From assembly GCA_001247695.2 (NCBI GenBank), contig LGRX02035213.1, forward strand, positions 32,656 through 96,655: a stretch of 64,000 nucleotides of DNA, given 5' to 3'. The stretch is from Cymbomonas tetramitiformis (taxonomy: Eukaryota > Chlorophyta > Pyramimonadophyceae > Pyramimonadales > Pyramimonadaceae). The notes under the pieces are model-generated. The model was given only the letters and a program-made list of their open reading frames with translations, did not search any database and had not been told where the DNA came from. This document shows, piece by piece, positions 1 to 12,419 of the stretch. The position numbers and the translations under genes are program-made. The first letter of the stretch is position 1, and each line of letters begins with the position of its first letter.

Positions 1-2
1 CT

Positions 3-222
3 CAAGTAGTGTTGCGGGCGGATGGGTACCCCGGTGACCCAGGTTCGTGGATACGTTCAAGTAGTGTTGCGGGTGGATGGGTACCCCGGTGACCCAGGTT
101 CGTGGATACGCTCATGTAGTAAGGCGGGCGGATGGGTACCCCGTGACCCAGGTTCGTGGGATACGTTCAAGTAGTGTTGCGGGCGGATGGGTACCCCGGT
201 GACCCAGGTTCGTGGATACGTT
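3..222. repeat. 55-bp tandem repeat, four copies
   Basis: Four head-to-tail copies start at 3, 58, 113 and 168. Each holds the core GGATGGGTACCCCGGTGACC with few changes; the third copy has lost one base in the run of C. The last copy runs directly into the first coding exon at about 223. A 55-bp period is not a multiple of three, so the array is unlikely to be translated in full. It may be intronic or upstream of an exon acceptor that lies before the window. Confidence 0.9.
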
Positions 223-3200
223 CAAGGTGCTGCTCGATAACATGAAGACGGAGGGGTGGTACAAGCGCTCGCATCTGTGGAACATGATCTTCCTGCAGCG
301 CATCGATGGCAGCTTCGAGCTGTCCCGCAAGCTCGCCTCCATGCTCCACGCGGGAGAGCCCGAGCAGGATCTGATGGAGAACCCTCTCGCTCCACACTCC
401 CCTGAGACTCTGCAGCAGAGCATCCCCGACGAGCTGTGGGAGGCAATGGTCGGGGGCGAGGAACTGACCTCGGAGGCGCAGGCGGAGGTATAGACCCGCC
501 TCCCAGCATGCTACCCGCAGCCGCGAGCCACTTTGAGAAAGCAGCGCCCAGGACGGTGGGATATTAGTGGAGCTACGTGCTGACGTCTCCAACGAGGATA
601 GTTTTCCGCACGGCATGCGTGCGGTGATATCAACTTCGGCGTGATCACAGTGGTGGGAAGTGAGGGCGGGCGGCGCGGCGGTGGTGCGTTTGGTTCAGGT
701 GGGGGACCTGTGGGCGACGATACTGGTGGTGACCTGGCTGGAGGGCCTGCCTTACGCGTGGACGGAGAATCCGGAGGACCACCCGAAGGAGCAGATCACT
801 CTCCGCAGCCGTGCCCACATGTACATCATGAAGCACTGCGAGCATAACTCCAAGCTCACGACCAGCATCGATTCCATTAACCGCACTGCCGACCTGCTCC
901 TCACGCAGTGGGAGGTGTGTCCCCATGACGCCCCTTCCTTGATGCCTGAGCTCATTATAGATCGCGGCCACCGTCGATCTTTGCCGCTGAAATGATGCAG
1001 GGAGAGAGGCCCAACGGCACTCCCAGCTGGCAGAGTCCTGTCTTCTCACCGCCCCCCTGTCGTAAGCGTGCCCCCTTGCAACTGCTTTCCCCCCCTTGAG
1101 GCGCGCACGCGGCTTGGGGTGATCTGCTCACGTGGCGGGAGGCCGGAGCGCTGTCTCCCATGACCTCCTGCGGCGGGGTTGAGGCGTCCTCGACTATGAC
1201 TTCCTGGGGATGCGTCCAAGCCCGTGCGAAAGTTGGGGCGGGCAGGCTGAGCACGAGGCGCACACTCACAAAGTGTACATCCTCCTCAAGAAGCACCCCG
1301 AGTCCGTCGCGGAGCACTTCCAGCAATTCTCGGACTCCGCCAATCGGTTCATTCGCTCCACACGCCGCGAGCGCCTCAAATTCCTGCACAAGAAGCGGGA
1401 CGGCCTATTCAAGCGCATGCTCCGCTCCGTGCGCTGGATCCTCCGGGCGCACCCGTTGATTGGCATTGCTATGGTGGGCCCCACGGAGCCCTTCTCGCGG
1501 TCCGAGCGCATCCTTATCCAGGCAAGCGCCCCCCCTCCCTACATCCCCCTCTATCCCTTTTTCTGCGCACACCAGATGCGTGCCCTACCCTCAGAGATCC
1601 CAGACGCAAGAAGGGAGTGATGCGGGCCTCGGCGGGCATTCGGATCGTAGCGCGTGTCCTGCGCGGAGCTCTTGTGCGGCGCGGCGCGCTTCTACCCCGC
1701 GGCCCGCATTGGCGCACCCGCATGGATCTGGAGCCCCGGTCTTCTCAAAGCTGGAGGTTTATGTTTTTGCCGGCATCTATGCCGCATCGGTCTGTAGCGA
1801 TGGACACCATCTGATCTCACCCGAAGAGAGCTGCGGGCGAGTTGGTAGTTGCAATGCCCAAGACAGCCCCGACCGTGTCAGTGAAGGAAGCGTTTGCACC
1901 GGCACCGGCACCGGCACCGGCAGTGAAGGAAGCATTTTGCCCCGGCACAAGTGCGGAGAGCAGTCGAGTGCACTGTGCGTGCTCGGTGACAGATACCTCG
2001 CGAACGATGGCGCGAAGCGGGGAGGCGGTCTCCCGAGGTTCCATCAGAGGATGGTGCGAGGGCGCAGCTGCGCGGAGCCGTGTCCATCCCGATGCCCCAA
2101 TGGCCCATGAGTTTGGCGGAGGGGCTGAGCAGGCCAACACCTTCATCATGATGCTCACCTTCTCGATGTGGTTCTTCTATACAAAGAGCCTCAATTGCTG
2201 CCGCGACTTCCGCGAGTACGTCTCCTGCCCGTCGCACCTCGCTGTGCGTGAGCCTTGCCTCGGCTACACCTACTGCCTCGCGCTGATGGACGGCTCCGAT
2301 GACGACTATCTGCCGGAGGAGCTGCACGGAGATCTCTACGAGTGCAACCACTTCCCGGAGGACACCTATTTGGGTGCGCAGCCCTGGGCCCTCGACTTTG
2401 TGCATGCGGCCTAGTCCGGACTGACGCTGCCAGATGCCACAGGGGTGAACTCCCCATCAGTTCATCGATCCCCATCAGTGGAATTGTTGCGAGAGACGGG
2501 TCGGGTGAGGACTGGCTTGGTTTGCAGGTCGGGCTTATGCCATTCTCGTGATGGTCACAATTCTGACCCCCGTGAACCTCGTCTTGTCGCAGTGCTTCAT
2601 CATCGCGGCTAGCGCCAGCATTCCCAGCAACTGGGGGACTTACGTCAGAGCCCACCCATATCTCTTCTTTGCCTTCTGGAACCTGAAGTGGTCGCCGAGC
2701 CTTGCAGTCCCACAGGGGGGGGGGAGGCGAGGCAGGTGCCGCAGCATGCAATAATAGATACACTTGCGCCGCTTTGAAAATGGGCACACGTGCAACTGAG
2801 TTCATCGCCGTGTACGATCACGTCGTGGATTGAGGCATGGGGATTGGCCGGCACAGGGCCGAGGGCATTCCTCGAATATTGTGCTGTGGGGTTCGAAGGC
2901 CGGCTAATCGATTTTTCCCATTTGCGTGTGCGAAACATTGGATAGAAAGGGGAGCCGTCTATCGTTCAGACAGAAAAGCCATCCTTGGAAGAGTTGTCCC
3001 CTGTGGAGCGTTCACTGTCCCAACTCGATCTACAATGATCGAGAGCTAAATCCAAATCTTGCACGCAATAGTCTGATCTTGATCTGATGGTGAGGAAGCT
3101 AGGCTCAGTGTGAGACCTCCATGTGTCCGCCACAAGACTGAGCTGCGGACGCCCTTGAGTGCCTGATAGACACATGGCTCCCTGATACTGATGCACGCTT

Positions 3201-4450
3201 CCTGCTTGGCTGCAGGTGCCAAAGAGGGCAGCGAGGCTGTTCGGCCCGTTCACAATGGCGGTCGTACAGACGATCGTACTCATGGCATATGTGCTGTTCT
3301 TCAACTTTAGGAAATTGAACCGGGGAATGGCCTCCGCTGTCGTGGCAGCACTGAGTATCGCCCTGCGATCCAGACAAGTGCGGCGCTTCTTTCGGTCTTG
3401 CTATGAAGCTGTATGCTGGGTGGCGTTAAAGGCGAGTTCCCACCTGAATACTTTCTTCTCCTGTGGAAGCCCGTTGTGACGGAGCGTCATTTGGGAGCTC
3501 TGATCAGGAAGTGCCCTCTGATTACATTACCCCGCTCACACGTGAGTGTGTCGATGTGAAGAACTCCTGAGACCCAGCCACGCAGCCTTCGTGCCAGTCA
3601 AGTTGGATCGCCTGACAGTTGGGCATCTCAATGCGGAAATACACACAATTGCAACATCTCACTGCATTGAGTATTGATACAGTCGAAGTCATTGTAGGCC
3701 AATCATAATGGATATAGCGTGTGAATTTCAAAATCCCGTCATTTTCCCGGGCGCACCTCAAGTGGGAAGTCTGGGGAGTGTCTAATGGCAGATGTGGGAA
3801 GCGTACGAAGCAGCTTATGCCTGGGCAGTTGGAGGCATCGTTGAGGCAAGCCAGCGATTCCCACCCAGAGAGCACTTCCTTTGTGGTGTCTGGCTGGTGT
3901 GCGGAATGTGAGCTGAGAAGCAAGCCCGGCAAACACTTGCTTTCCAGCAGACTGGAGGCGCTCGTTGTAATGCTCTCACACGCGATGATGGTGTAAACTG
4001 TGGTAAGGTCAAATTCGTTCATTGGCCTCCATTGATATCCAAAGGAATGAGAGAAGATGGCGGATTGTGATTGGTCGGTGGAAGGGGCGCGGTGGCTATC
4101 AGAACGAGGAGACAAGAATGGCGATGCACTTGGTGAGCCAAGTGGAGTCCTCACTGCAAATGGTGGCGTACACGATCATCGTAGTCTCGTGGTCAATCAT
4201 TGCCATGGTGCTCCTCACATATTCTTTGGTCATCCGGGAGTTAATGGGTGCGGAGAGCGAGCAACAAGTGATTATGATGTGGCTCATCACCCTTTTTTTC
4301 GACCAATTCGGAATTGAATGCTTCAAGATCATCCTCATCCGCGGAACCGTGTCTCACTTCATGAAAAAACTTGAAGGCGCGTCTCCCACTTTCGCCATCC
4401 CATCAGTCAAATTTGGAAGCATGCACGGGCAGAGACAATCTCAACCTTAA
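223..4450 (+). CDS. Large multi-helix membrane protein, C-terminal part, multi-exon
   Basis: I read at least seven exons in one direction: about 223-487 (ends GGCGGAG before gtatag), 699-914, 1246-1521 (GC donor gcaagc), 2133-2373, 2528 to about 2690, 3216 to about 3400 and about 4143-4450 (TAA stop). Phases agree at the first four junctions. The early exons are soluble and helical, with the pattern LQRIDGSFELSRKLASML and later LWATILVVTWLE. Exon 3 ends HPLIGIAMVG..FSRSERILI, and four hydrophobic stretches follow (TFIMMLTFSMWFF; AILVMVTILTPVN; MAVVQTIVLMAYVLFF; YTIIVVSWSIIAMVLLTYS). This resembles the C-terminal half of very large algal membrane proteins that I take to be distant relatives of polycystin-1/REJ proteins. 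That assignment is recall, not a search. The N-terminus lies outside the window. The cellular role is unknown; a plasma-membrane or flagellar receptor/channel is possible. Confidence 0.5.
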
Positions 4451-5800
4451 GGGAGCGTGGTCCACTAAATATTATCACCCATTTCCCACAAAACGCTTGC
4501 TCCTTGGCACTCGATTGGCGGTCGCAGATGCTTGAACCGTGTGATCCCGAGCATGCCTACAGCTATTATGAGAGTATTGGGAACAGGCAGCTCTGTCGTG
4601 GAAGCGCTTCATTCCCTATACTTTATCGCTCATACCAACCTGCCAAGCTGCCATATGGTAGCCTCCCCACATGTGGCATGTTTATCCCTTTGATTTGAGC
4701 AACATTGCTTGAGTGAAGATGTTTTCAGCAGGTGTCATCCTTGGACATAGCCCAATGCACAAGTGGTATGAGTCGCATGTTCTGCAGATCACCCATAGCC
4801 TTCATGAGGAGCAGGTGGCTTCTCCCCCAAATTTTCCATGTGTGAGTTTCTATGAACCACATATTACTTGATCCATTGCTGCATGTTGGTAGCGGAACTG
4901 CACATCTACTGAGCTTGGAACAAACTTTCCCGAGAAAGTAGAGAGCCGCGTGGGGGCAAAGAGATTCATTCAAGTCAATACTGTTGAGCCTGTACACCTA
5001 CGCAGGCACGTGAAGAAGAAGCTGCCGATGATGATTTTAATGCAGCTAACAGCATGGATATGAGCTTCGGCGGCAATTTCTAACCAGAAAGTTCAATGCT
5101 CTCTTATCCGTGTATTCCCATTTGTGGAATTATATTCCACTGTGCGGAAGAAGTCCATTCTGTTGAAACCTTATAAATTTTAATGCACATGAAGTGACGG
5201 ATGAACAATGACAGATTATGATGTGATACTATTACGTAATAGATAGGTATTGATACCTAGATATATAGATAGATATAGGTATAGGTATAGATACATATGT
5301 ATATAATAATAATAATAATAACTCGTTGCATGGAGTACAATCAAACAGTGCATTTCCGAAATATGATGTCGAATATAGTTGCCTCAAGGGTGGGTAAGGT
5401 CAACACTGACAATGCACGGATTTGACTGGGTGCTGTGGGGAATATTTCCCAGGTTTAGGGTTTTAGGGTCGGTGCTGACTCTGGGCTATATGAGAGTAGT
5501 TGCGCCTTGCTATCGGATGCTTTAAACACTGATGACACCGCTGCTCTTGCCTAAAGGCTCCTCGCAGAACGCAAGTTTCGTGCGGTAAGAAAGCACGACA
5601 GCCCCTCGGTTGATGACTACATATGGTACATGCACAAGCAGGTAGGCTCGGGAGCATGTTCGCAGTGGCAGTTTATGCACAAATTCGGGAATCGGGCCCA
5701 CTAGGTTGGTCGCTATCGATTAGAAAATGACGATTTCTTACAAAGTAAATTATTAGGCGCTTGAAAGCGAATATTGTAAGACTGGATGGCTTCAATTCTT
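4451..5800. other. Intergenic, AT-rich, no gene seen
   Basis: No open frame here looks like protein. Contents are short low-complexity tracts: a GATA/TATAGG-rich run with (AAT)n at about 5237-5325, and two TTTAGGG-like heptamers at about 5455-5468 that are too few to be a telomere. Confidence 0.6.
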
Positions 5801-6312
5801 TAAGGGTAGGGTGCACGGTTCTCAAGAATTTAAAAATATTGATAACAATTTCCATATTTAAAACAATTAAAATTCAATTGTGAAGATGCCATCCTTATAA
5901 ATTTATAGCGCCGAAAATCGCAACATGACCCCTTATTTTCATTGGCTAGGATCCAAGAATGGTGTGTTCGCCTTGATGTAAAAAAAACCTTGGGCAAAGT
6001 TAACGTGTAGATTTATTTATAGAAATTGTTTATCAGTTGCATATATTAAATCTGCAATACTTGATTTAATAAAAATTCTAGACAAAAATCTACACGTTAA
6101 CTTTGTCCAAGGTTTTTTTTTATATAAAGATGACTCACCATTCATGGATCCTGGCCAATAAAAATAGGGGGTCATGTTGCAAATTTTGGCGCTATAAATT
6201 TCCAAATTCAAATCAAAATTAATTGTAAATAGTGGTTGTTAGATATGGAAATTGTGATGTATCTATTTATCTTTTGGTCGAAAACGAAACCCAAGTGCAC
6301 CCTACCCTTAAG
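5801..6312. mobile_element. Fold-back/MITE-like long inverted repeat
   Basis: Two imperfect inverted arms, about 5801-6014 and 6086-6312, face each other across some 70 bp. Outer ends share AAGGGTAGGGTGCAC. Inner parts share ATTTATAGCGCC, CAACATGACCCC and CAAAGTTAACGTGTAGATTT. The arms diverge more outside 5880 and 6210. No coding frame lies in it and I could not fix a target duplication. An RNA copy would form a hairpin of about 210 bp, so it could also be a small-RNA source. Confidence 0.8.
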
Positions 6313-7880
6313 TATATCAGGACTAGCAAGCGCAATACCGAGTCAAGATATTTCATCTTAGCTACTCTACTATTATTATCAAAGCGTTTCTCATCTGTCA
6401 CAATCCGGTCATCTGTCAAGTGATTATATGACAATTATACGGAGACGGCCTTAGAATCACATCAGTCCAGGTCGTCGATACATTCGCCCAACATTAGCGT
6501 CAACGTCATCGCCCGCGCCATGGCATGTCGAACAACCTAAAGCAAGCGAGGTTCGCGCATGCGCTCGCTGTTCGTTATATAACAACGAATGGTGAGATGA
6601 TCGAACAATCGGATTTCATACTTCAGATGGCCTAGTGGAGATCTCAACTTGAGATTGACAAGCCTAGTGATGAACCATTTGCCCTGGCTCTAAAATAACA
6701 TGCAGGTCAGGCGTTCAATGGTTCGATCGGATTGACAACTAATTCAAATCCTGCGATTGTGGATATGTCCATCGGGATGTCGATCAGGAAGGCGCCAACT
6801 CCATTTAACGCATTAACGGTGTTTTTTCGGGTCGATGCAGTGCTTCCATTCGCTTCCATTCGCGGATATGAATTTTAAAATCCGTGATATCCAATTAGCA
6901 AATATCGGCCAGGTACGATAGAGCTGCACAATTCAAACTGGTCCGTTCATATTTAATATTGGTAGTTTTTCCGAATCCGACAGTCCATACACGATTCCAG
7001 AGACCAAAGTACGATACAGTCCTTTTTCGCTCCCCAGGAATCGTTTAGGACATTCCGATGTTCCCGATCTAAAAACCTTGGACGGCTCAACTTTAGTTGG
7101 GCACCCCTAAGGTACGAAACCCTGCTCCTCACATTTGCATAACAGGTGCATTATCCGGCAGTTACAAGTAGTTACAAGCGAGCCTGCATGCAATCGTGCA
7201 CATCTTTGAAATGAAAAAAAAATCGCTCGACGGGGCAATATAAATTTGACTATCTGTTTCATGACCCGCGTGAGCATGCGACGCGACACGACGTGACGGA
7301 TCGCGTGCATGACAGTCGAGTGGCACAGTCTGAGTCTCAACGTTTCACTCGACCGATCAATGTTCTACAGTACAGTACAGAAGAGAACAGTCGAGTGACA
7401 CCACATTCGAATGAGGATGAACAGAGAGCACTCGCAACGCATCTATTCATCTCGCAAGCGAAGGGCTCCGAAAGCAGGAGCTATGTATATTTTCGACAAG
7501 TACATTGGTATATTTGTTGGATTGTAAAGTTTAATTATCATTCATACAAGCTAATCGCATGTGCGTGCAGGAAGTTCGACAGAAGATAAAGCTTTTGACG
7601 ACAGCCAAAGCAACCTGAGCTTGCGAACGCGATGTCTATAGATACCGTTGCTCAGACTGCGGAGCTTAAGTCCCGGTCGTTCTTTGAACGCCACGCGTCA
7701 ATATTGCTTGCAAAGCTGCTGCTTGCGGACTTTCTCTGCTGCACGCGTCGGGCTATTGCCCTCTGACCTCTGACCTCTGACCGTGATATCAGGCGCACCA
7801 ACCATACACCCACCCACACCCGCATATCGAACGACAGATATATATATAGATATTTGTATCTATATCCCGCGTCTCTGGAC
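6313..7880. other. Intergenic, no gene seen
   Basis: AT-rich single-copy-looking DNA. Short ORFs exist on both strands but none has coding character. It ends in the core promoter of the next gene. Confidence 0.55.
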
Positions 7881-7881
7881 G

Positions 7882-7892
7882 CGTTATATAGC
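7882..7892 (+). promoter_or_regulatory. TATA-like box upstream of 7974
   Basis: GTTATATAGCC lies about 85 bp before the ATG at 7974, a plausible distance for a TATA box plus a short 5' leader. A second AT-rich run with repeated ATAT lies at 7838-7865. Confidence 0.4.
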
Positions 7893-7973
7893 CATATCAA
7901 TTTTCAACTCACAACACTTTGAGAGTTTTATTGGAAAGCGTTCAAGAGGCAAAAAGGGCTGAAAGCCAACGCT

Positions 7974-8378
7974 ATGTTTGGCGCTAGCTATGGAGCCAAC
8001 TCTGCAATGACATACCCAAACTATGGCACACCGGCGTTCTCTCCGCAGTTTGCGCCATACACTCCTAACGCTGCAACTCCTTTGGGGCAACATCATTTCC
8101 CACAAGCGCATACACCTCTGGTCCCGGCGACTTGGCGTAACGACTCGACATTTCCTGTGCGAAATCTTTACCATGACACCTTCCATTCGCCCACTCCGCC
8201 GAATTCGCTTTCACTACAAGACCTCGAAGACCTTCTTATGGAAGATTTATTTGAGAGCGAGAACGATGAGGGACAACAAAACGGTGGCGAGAACGAGGGC
8301 GCGTTGGGTGCTGGGTGCACCCTTGTGAACCGTCGGGGCTGGGTGCACCCTTGTGAACTTTCATCGCGAATTTACTGA
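7974..8378 (+). CDS. Small acidic hypothetical protein (134 aa)
   Basis: The ATG at 7974 opens a 134-codon single exon. The N-terminal 60 residues are rich in Pro, Tyr, Phe, Thr and Asn with little charge. Residues 70-110 are strongly acidic (LEDLLMEDLFESENDEG). The last 30 codons contain a direct duplication of GGGTGCACCCTTGTGAAC, which may be a recent indel. I do not recognise a domain. The low-complexity N-terminus plus acidic tail resembles an activation region or a disordered regulator, but that is inference. A TATA-like box precedes it. Confidence 0.4.
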   Translation: MFGASYGANSAMTYPNYGTPAFSPQFAPYTPNAATPLGQHHFPQAHTPLVPATWRNDSTFPVRNLYHDTFHSPTPPNSLSLQDLEDLLMEDLFESENDEGQQNGGENEGALGAGCTLVNRRGWVHPCELSSRIY

Positions 8379-8871
8379 TATTTATTTATTGAATTGTTTG
8401 TTTCACTGTCGAGCAGTAAATATCCGTTTCACGAATTTGGAGGGTTTCAAAGACGTTTCAGCAAAGGTCCGGTGAGCGTCTCGGTTAACGAGGTCAACTC
8501 GTATAGTTGAACTGTTAATCTTGCTCGTGGAGCGTCGTGCATGACCTGGCGAGGCGGCAACATCCCGAATGCAGTTCGATTGACTCTCGATTCCTTTGGA
8601 CTGATATGCATGATCATCGATGAGTTTTTATACGTGAACGTGAATTTTTTCGCAACTTCTATAAAAATATACGACTTCGAAGATGTCATTTTGGTCGTTT
8701 TGGTCTGCCAAGTCAGCATTCGGCAGATGCAGGAAATACTCCAGGAAAAGCTGAATCGCCATTCCCATCGATAGGAAAGCAGAATGACATCCAATTGAAA
8801 GTGAGCGGGTCCATGACGTGTTCCACAGATCCGTCAAGACTCTTAGGCAGGAGTATAAATGCCGTGAAATC
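8379..8871. other. Intergenic, no gene seen
   Basis: Short AT-rich stretch between the hypothetical gene and the minus-strand gag remnant. It may hold the 3' non-coding end or LTR of that retroelement, but I found no matching direct repeat. Confidence 0.4.
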
Positions 8872-10487
8872 TTATGTACCAGCGGCGGTAGCACCACCGA
8901 CCTGTGCAGCCGTAGCCGCAGACCGCAGGGACGCAAGGACGCCCCGTGCATCCGAGAGCACACCCTCCATGCCGTCGCCCGAAGCACCATGACCCAAGCC
9001 CGCATAGTGGGCACGCAATCCCACGTCGTGCCGAACCGGAAAGGTGAAGGGCTCAGGATCGGCACGCACCAGTGGTTGGTCGTGCTCGTGGCACAGGTCG
9101 GCGAATTCCTCGTCGTTCTCGTTGTCAAAGGCGGTCTGGAAGGCCGAAACCACCTCGTCCAAGTCCATGGCGGCATCACGCAAGTCAACGTCGCACGAAC
9201 CACACACCTCAGGGCAACGTGCAGTGTCGTGAAAGTGCCCAGGGCAGAGTGGGCACTCCTGTACGAAGGCCGAGGATGCGGAGTGAAATGAGATGCTTCT
9301 AGCACCCTGCGTCCTAATACCCTGAGGCCAATTCCCACCCTTCGGGAGTGGGGATGCTCCGAAGCGGTGCTTCCATCCCACGTGACGATTACGCCCGTGA
9401 AACTTACCGTCCGTACGACGGTTTCGTTCATCGCGCCACTTGGACGGTGGAAATCTCACACCACCGCCCCCATGCGGACGGTGAGAGTCTCTCCGCGGCG
9501 GCGGTGCGTCTCGTGAAACATCACGCTCGTCATGTCGTAGGGAGGCAAGAAGGCTAGTGGCCTCACCAATCACACGAGCGAACTCCTCAAGGAAGTCCGT
9601 AATGTCATGCTGCTCGCTACCTGTGTAGGCCATCCCGAGAGGTGTGTGCGTCGGGACAGGTGCGGCCGCCTTGGGGCGGGTGGGAGGGCCATTAGGGTTC
9701 GCACACCACCAAACCTCCAGAACGTGGGTGTAAATCTCTTCGATGCCCACCTTCGCCAGCTCAGTGTCCAGGCGAAGTGGGGTAACCACCTCCTTGTAGA
9801 ACTCGACGTCCAGTGCCGCCAGCAGCTGCCTCTTGGCGGCCTCGTCGTCCAGGGGACCCGCTCCGCTAGCCGCGATAGCTTTTAGGCACTCGTCAAATTG
9901 CGCGACCAAGGGCTCAGGGTCATCAGAGGACCCAAAAGAAATGCCTAAGAGTTCCTCGTGATGGCGGAGCGGCCGATGCCCAGGCGGCAGCAGCCGCTTG
10001 GTTACCTCAAGGAGGGCACGCTTACCGTCGCGCGGAGAGATCCGAGCCGAAGCGTCAACCCACCTTCGAGCTGGAGAGTGGGGCGTTGTCAAAGAGACCA
10101 ACGCACGAAGTAAAATGTCGTTGAAGATCGGGTGAACCTCCTTGGTGACGTCCACGAGGTCAAAATGTCCTCGCTGGCGCTGTCCTTGTTGACAAATGAC
10201 GCCTCCAAGGCAGTAACCAATGAATCCCAAAGAAGTTGGCGATGAGGTTCACTTCCGGAAAATGAGGACGCCTTAGTACCTAAGGTGTCCTTTGCAACAC
10301 GCTTCACAACGTCAATGTCCCAAGATGACTGCAACACGGCATTGCCGCGTGTCTTGTCAGCAGCAGCGAGCGTGACACTCGCTGACTGAGGGGTGCTCTT
10401 GTAGCGAGCACCCACGTTCCTAGCAAAAATAGAGTCAAGGCGCATTCTAGCGCCCATGGCCGGTGTACCAACAGAGGATGAAGTCAT
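8872..10487 (-). pseudogene. Retrotransposon gag-like protein with CCHC zinc knuckle, frameshifted
   Basis: The ATG at 10485-10487 starts a frame that shifts once near 10165-10180 into the frame running to 8872. The product resembles a gag: a helical capsid-like region (DGKRALLEVTKRLLPPG; LLAALDVEFYKEVV), then a basic Arg/Gly/His-rich stretch, then a zinc knuckle C-P-L-C-x4-H-x4-C near 9240. The capsid region is homologous to the split gag at 12420-13434 (compare DGKRVLLEFARRMIPAG) and both share the tract ASPLPKGGNW. No protease, reverse transcriptase or integrase follows, so this too looks like a gag-only element. The frameshift makes it a probable pseudogene. Confidence 0.7.
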
Positions 10488-11300
10488 CAGAATAAATTCC
10501 TATAGGAGGGGGGTTGGGGAAAAGGCGAGTGTCAAATTGTAAGGTGGCGGGCGACCGTAATGCAGTTGCGGAGTTAGGAGGAGAAGGGGTCGAACGAAAT
10601 CAACGAAGTCGAACACGCGACGGCCAAGGAGACGTTGACAGGGGTGATCAAGCCCAGTCTAAAACAAAATCCAACGCGGACACTCGAAGAAGTTGCCGAA
10701 AGTTCCAACTCGAAATCTCACCGCAACATGGTGCAAACCGCACGCCCTAAAGTGGCCAATTCAACACCTCGCGAGGCCCCAACGCCCCGCCAAGCGGAAA
10801 AGCTTAGCCAATCATGGCAAAGTCAGCAGTGATAAAAGCGGGGTAATACCCCATAACCTGTGAGATATAATATAACGTATTATATCGGGTGGTCACTCAA
10901 AAAGATTATCATACAAGTGTAAACTGATTATAAAGGTAAACGAATATATAATGCATCTGTGACCTAGGTATCTGTCACCAAGTACTGTACGAGTACTGGT
11001 ACAGTCGAACGGAGTCATGCACGGTATGACCTACGGTGCACTGAATCCAGCAGTCCCCATGGCCGCCACTCCCAGTTGCTTACCGCAAACAATTCATACC
11101 ATAAATCCTAGTCGCACCCAAACGCGCCCGCGCGCACCACCTCTCCAAGCGGCCGTTTTTAGCCAATCATGGCCAAATCAGCAAGTAGAATAAAAGCGTG
11201 GATGGGGCCACGACCTACTGGAATATCCTAGTTCACTAGATATCAGAAACTCCCGAACTGTGTGGATAAACTCATCAGATAAATAAACCCTAAGCTAGAT
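10488..11300. promoter_or_regulatory. Two related CCAAT/TATAAAA promoter-like blocks
   Basis: Two diverged copies, about 10790-10842 and 11140-11197, share AGCCAATCATGGC followed 20-30 bp later by ATAAAAGCG. The CCAAT box and TATAAAA-like spacing suggest polymerase II promoters of retroelement LTR or leader origin. They point rightward, opposite to the gag remnant at 8872-10487. Confidence 0.4.
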
Positions 11301-11329
11301 ATACCCGGAACGGTCTCGGACGGTTTCGG

Positions 11330-11557
11330 AGTCTAGCCTACCTGTGACACAGCGTGTGTCACAGCACGAACCTATAGATCAGTCAGCAGTCCAGTGTTGG
11401 CCTAGGAGTCTGTCATAGGGGCCTGACCGGGACTCCCAGTCAGGGCTGCCTATACACATTTCAGCACGTACTGCGCGCGTCATATGTTCGTCACAGGGAC
11501 TACTGTCCCAGGTGTCACAACCCGGCTGTGGTACACGACAAGCCGTGGTTTGTGACA
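11330..11557. repeat. Diverged LTR remnant related to the 15.5-kb element
   Basis: The segment ends CCGTGGTTTGTGACA. Its last 110 bp align with the end of repeat B of the 15.5-kb element (13931-14042): shared CACAACCCGGCTG and GGTACACGA, with scattered differences. Only this end is recognisable, so it is an old solo LTR or a relative. Confidence 0.6.
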
Positions 11558-11621
11558 CCATCGAGGTGTTTTAGGATATCGGGGGGTCTCTATGAGGAGT
11601 CCACTTTAAACCCTCACCTTA
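11558..11621. repeat. Level-0 host repeat, left half
   Basis: Contains CCACTTTAAACCCTCACCTTA and continues, after the nested insertions, at 30845. The joined sequence matches, in reverse orientation, 53540-53640. A weaker second copy of the CCACTTTAAA part lies at about 53150-53200. Confidence 0.65.
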
Positions 11622-11823
11622 CAGTAATACCTCACTTTTAAGAGAATCGACGATAAGAGACCAGCCAGCGTTTGGGGGTCGCGTTTTTTCCGATGACCCT
11701 GAGCCTTTTCAAATCGTTAAGAGAATGGGTCCAAATAAGAGAACGGGAGCTGGCTAGATGAGGAAATATGGTTGGGAAATCATGTTAAACCATGTATTAA
11801 ATATGGTATGGTCGCAAATAAGG

Positions 11824-12036
11824 TGCTGGATGTGACACACCGACAGTAAAGACTGTCACCTGTCACTTCCTATAGTAGGCTGGGTGACCGTCACCAGTAG
11901 ACGGGAAACACCCGTTAGTATTTATGTGTATACCTCTTTTATCAAGACACACTTTATCGTTCTGATTCCGTAACCCTTAACTCAGGGGTTATCTCTCCAG
12001 TTAGATATATATTACCTCAGCACTATATATCTGCCA
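11824..12036 (+). repeat. Left LTR (213 bp)
   Basis: Begins TGCTGGATGTGACAC, ends ATATCTGCCA. Near-identical to 30503-30715; the differences I see include TGTGAC versus TATGAC near the start and CTATATAT versus CTCTATAT near the end. Confidence 0.9.
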
Positions 12037-12419
12037 GGTTTGGCCCCACTTGCGCTTTATTTAGCCACTGCGAGATTGCCACCATGAGTGGCTAAGCTCG
12101 GACGCCTGGGATGGAGTGAGGCGCTCCGCGCGTGAGGGTGCCGGCAGTCACGGGTATGGCCTAAGTTTTATGGGTTGATTTACGGCACGCCGCGCCGGTT
12201 GGAAGACAATTTTCTTACGGGGCTTAACGTTGGACTGGTTTACGCTTTCTGGTTGGATCCCACACCGTTGCGTATCGGCCGCCGCTACCACACGACTTCC
12301 CGGAATTATTTGATCTCTCACGGCTGCCGTATCGGCGACCCACGCGTTTCTTGGCCGCCCGACACTGCCGCGCATCTCACGTTTCATTGCCTCACTCCGC
12401 CCCTTCAGTCCTTCTCAGT
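12037..12419 (+). other. 5' leader of the gag-only element
   Basis: Non-coding stretch between the left LTR and the gag ATG. The sequence just after the LTR, GGTTTGGCCCC, sits where a primer-binding site is expected, but I cannot match it to a tRNA with confidence. Confidence 0.5.

Noticed and set aside
1880..1935. ACCGGC/GCACCG simple repeat as a coding tract
   Set aside because: It lies in the intron before the 2133 exon; the frame through it has no support from the splice phases.
4504..4997. Small ORFs after the membrane protein gene
   Set aside because: Short, no motifs, and no splice or promoter context; probably 3' flank.
5453..5470. Telomere repeat
   Set aside because: Only two TTTAGGG-like units; isolated similar words at 30334 and 48833 are also too short.
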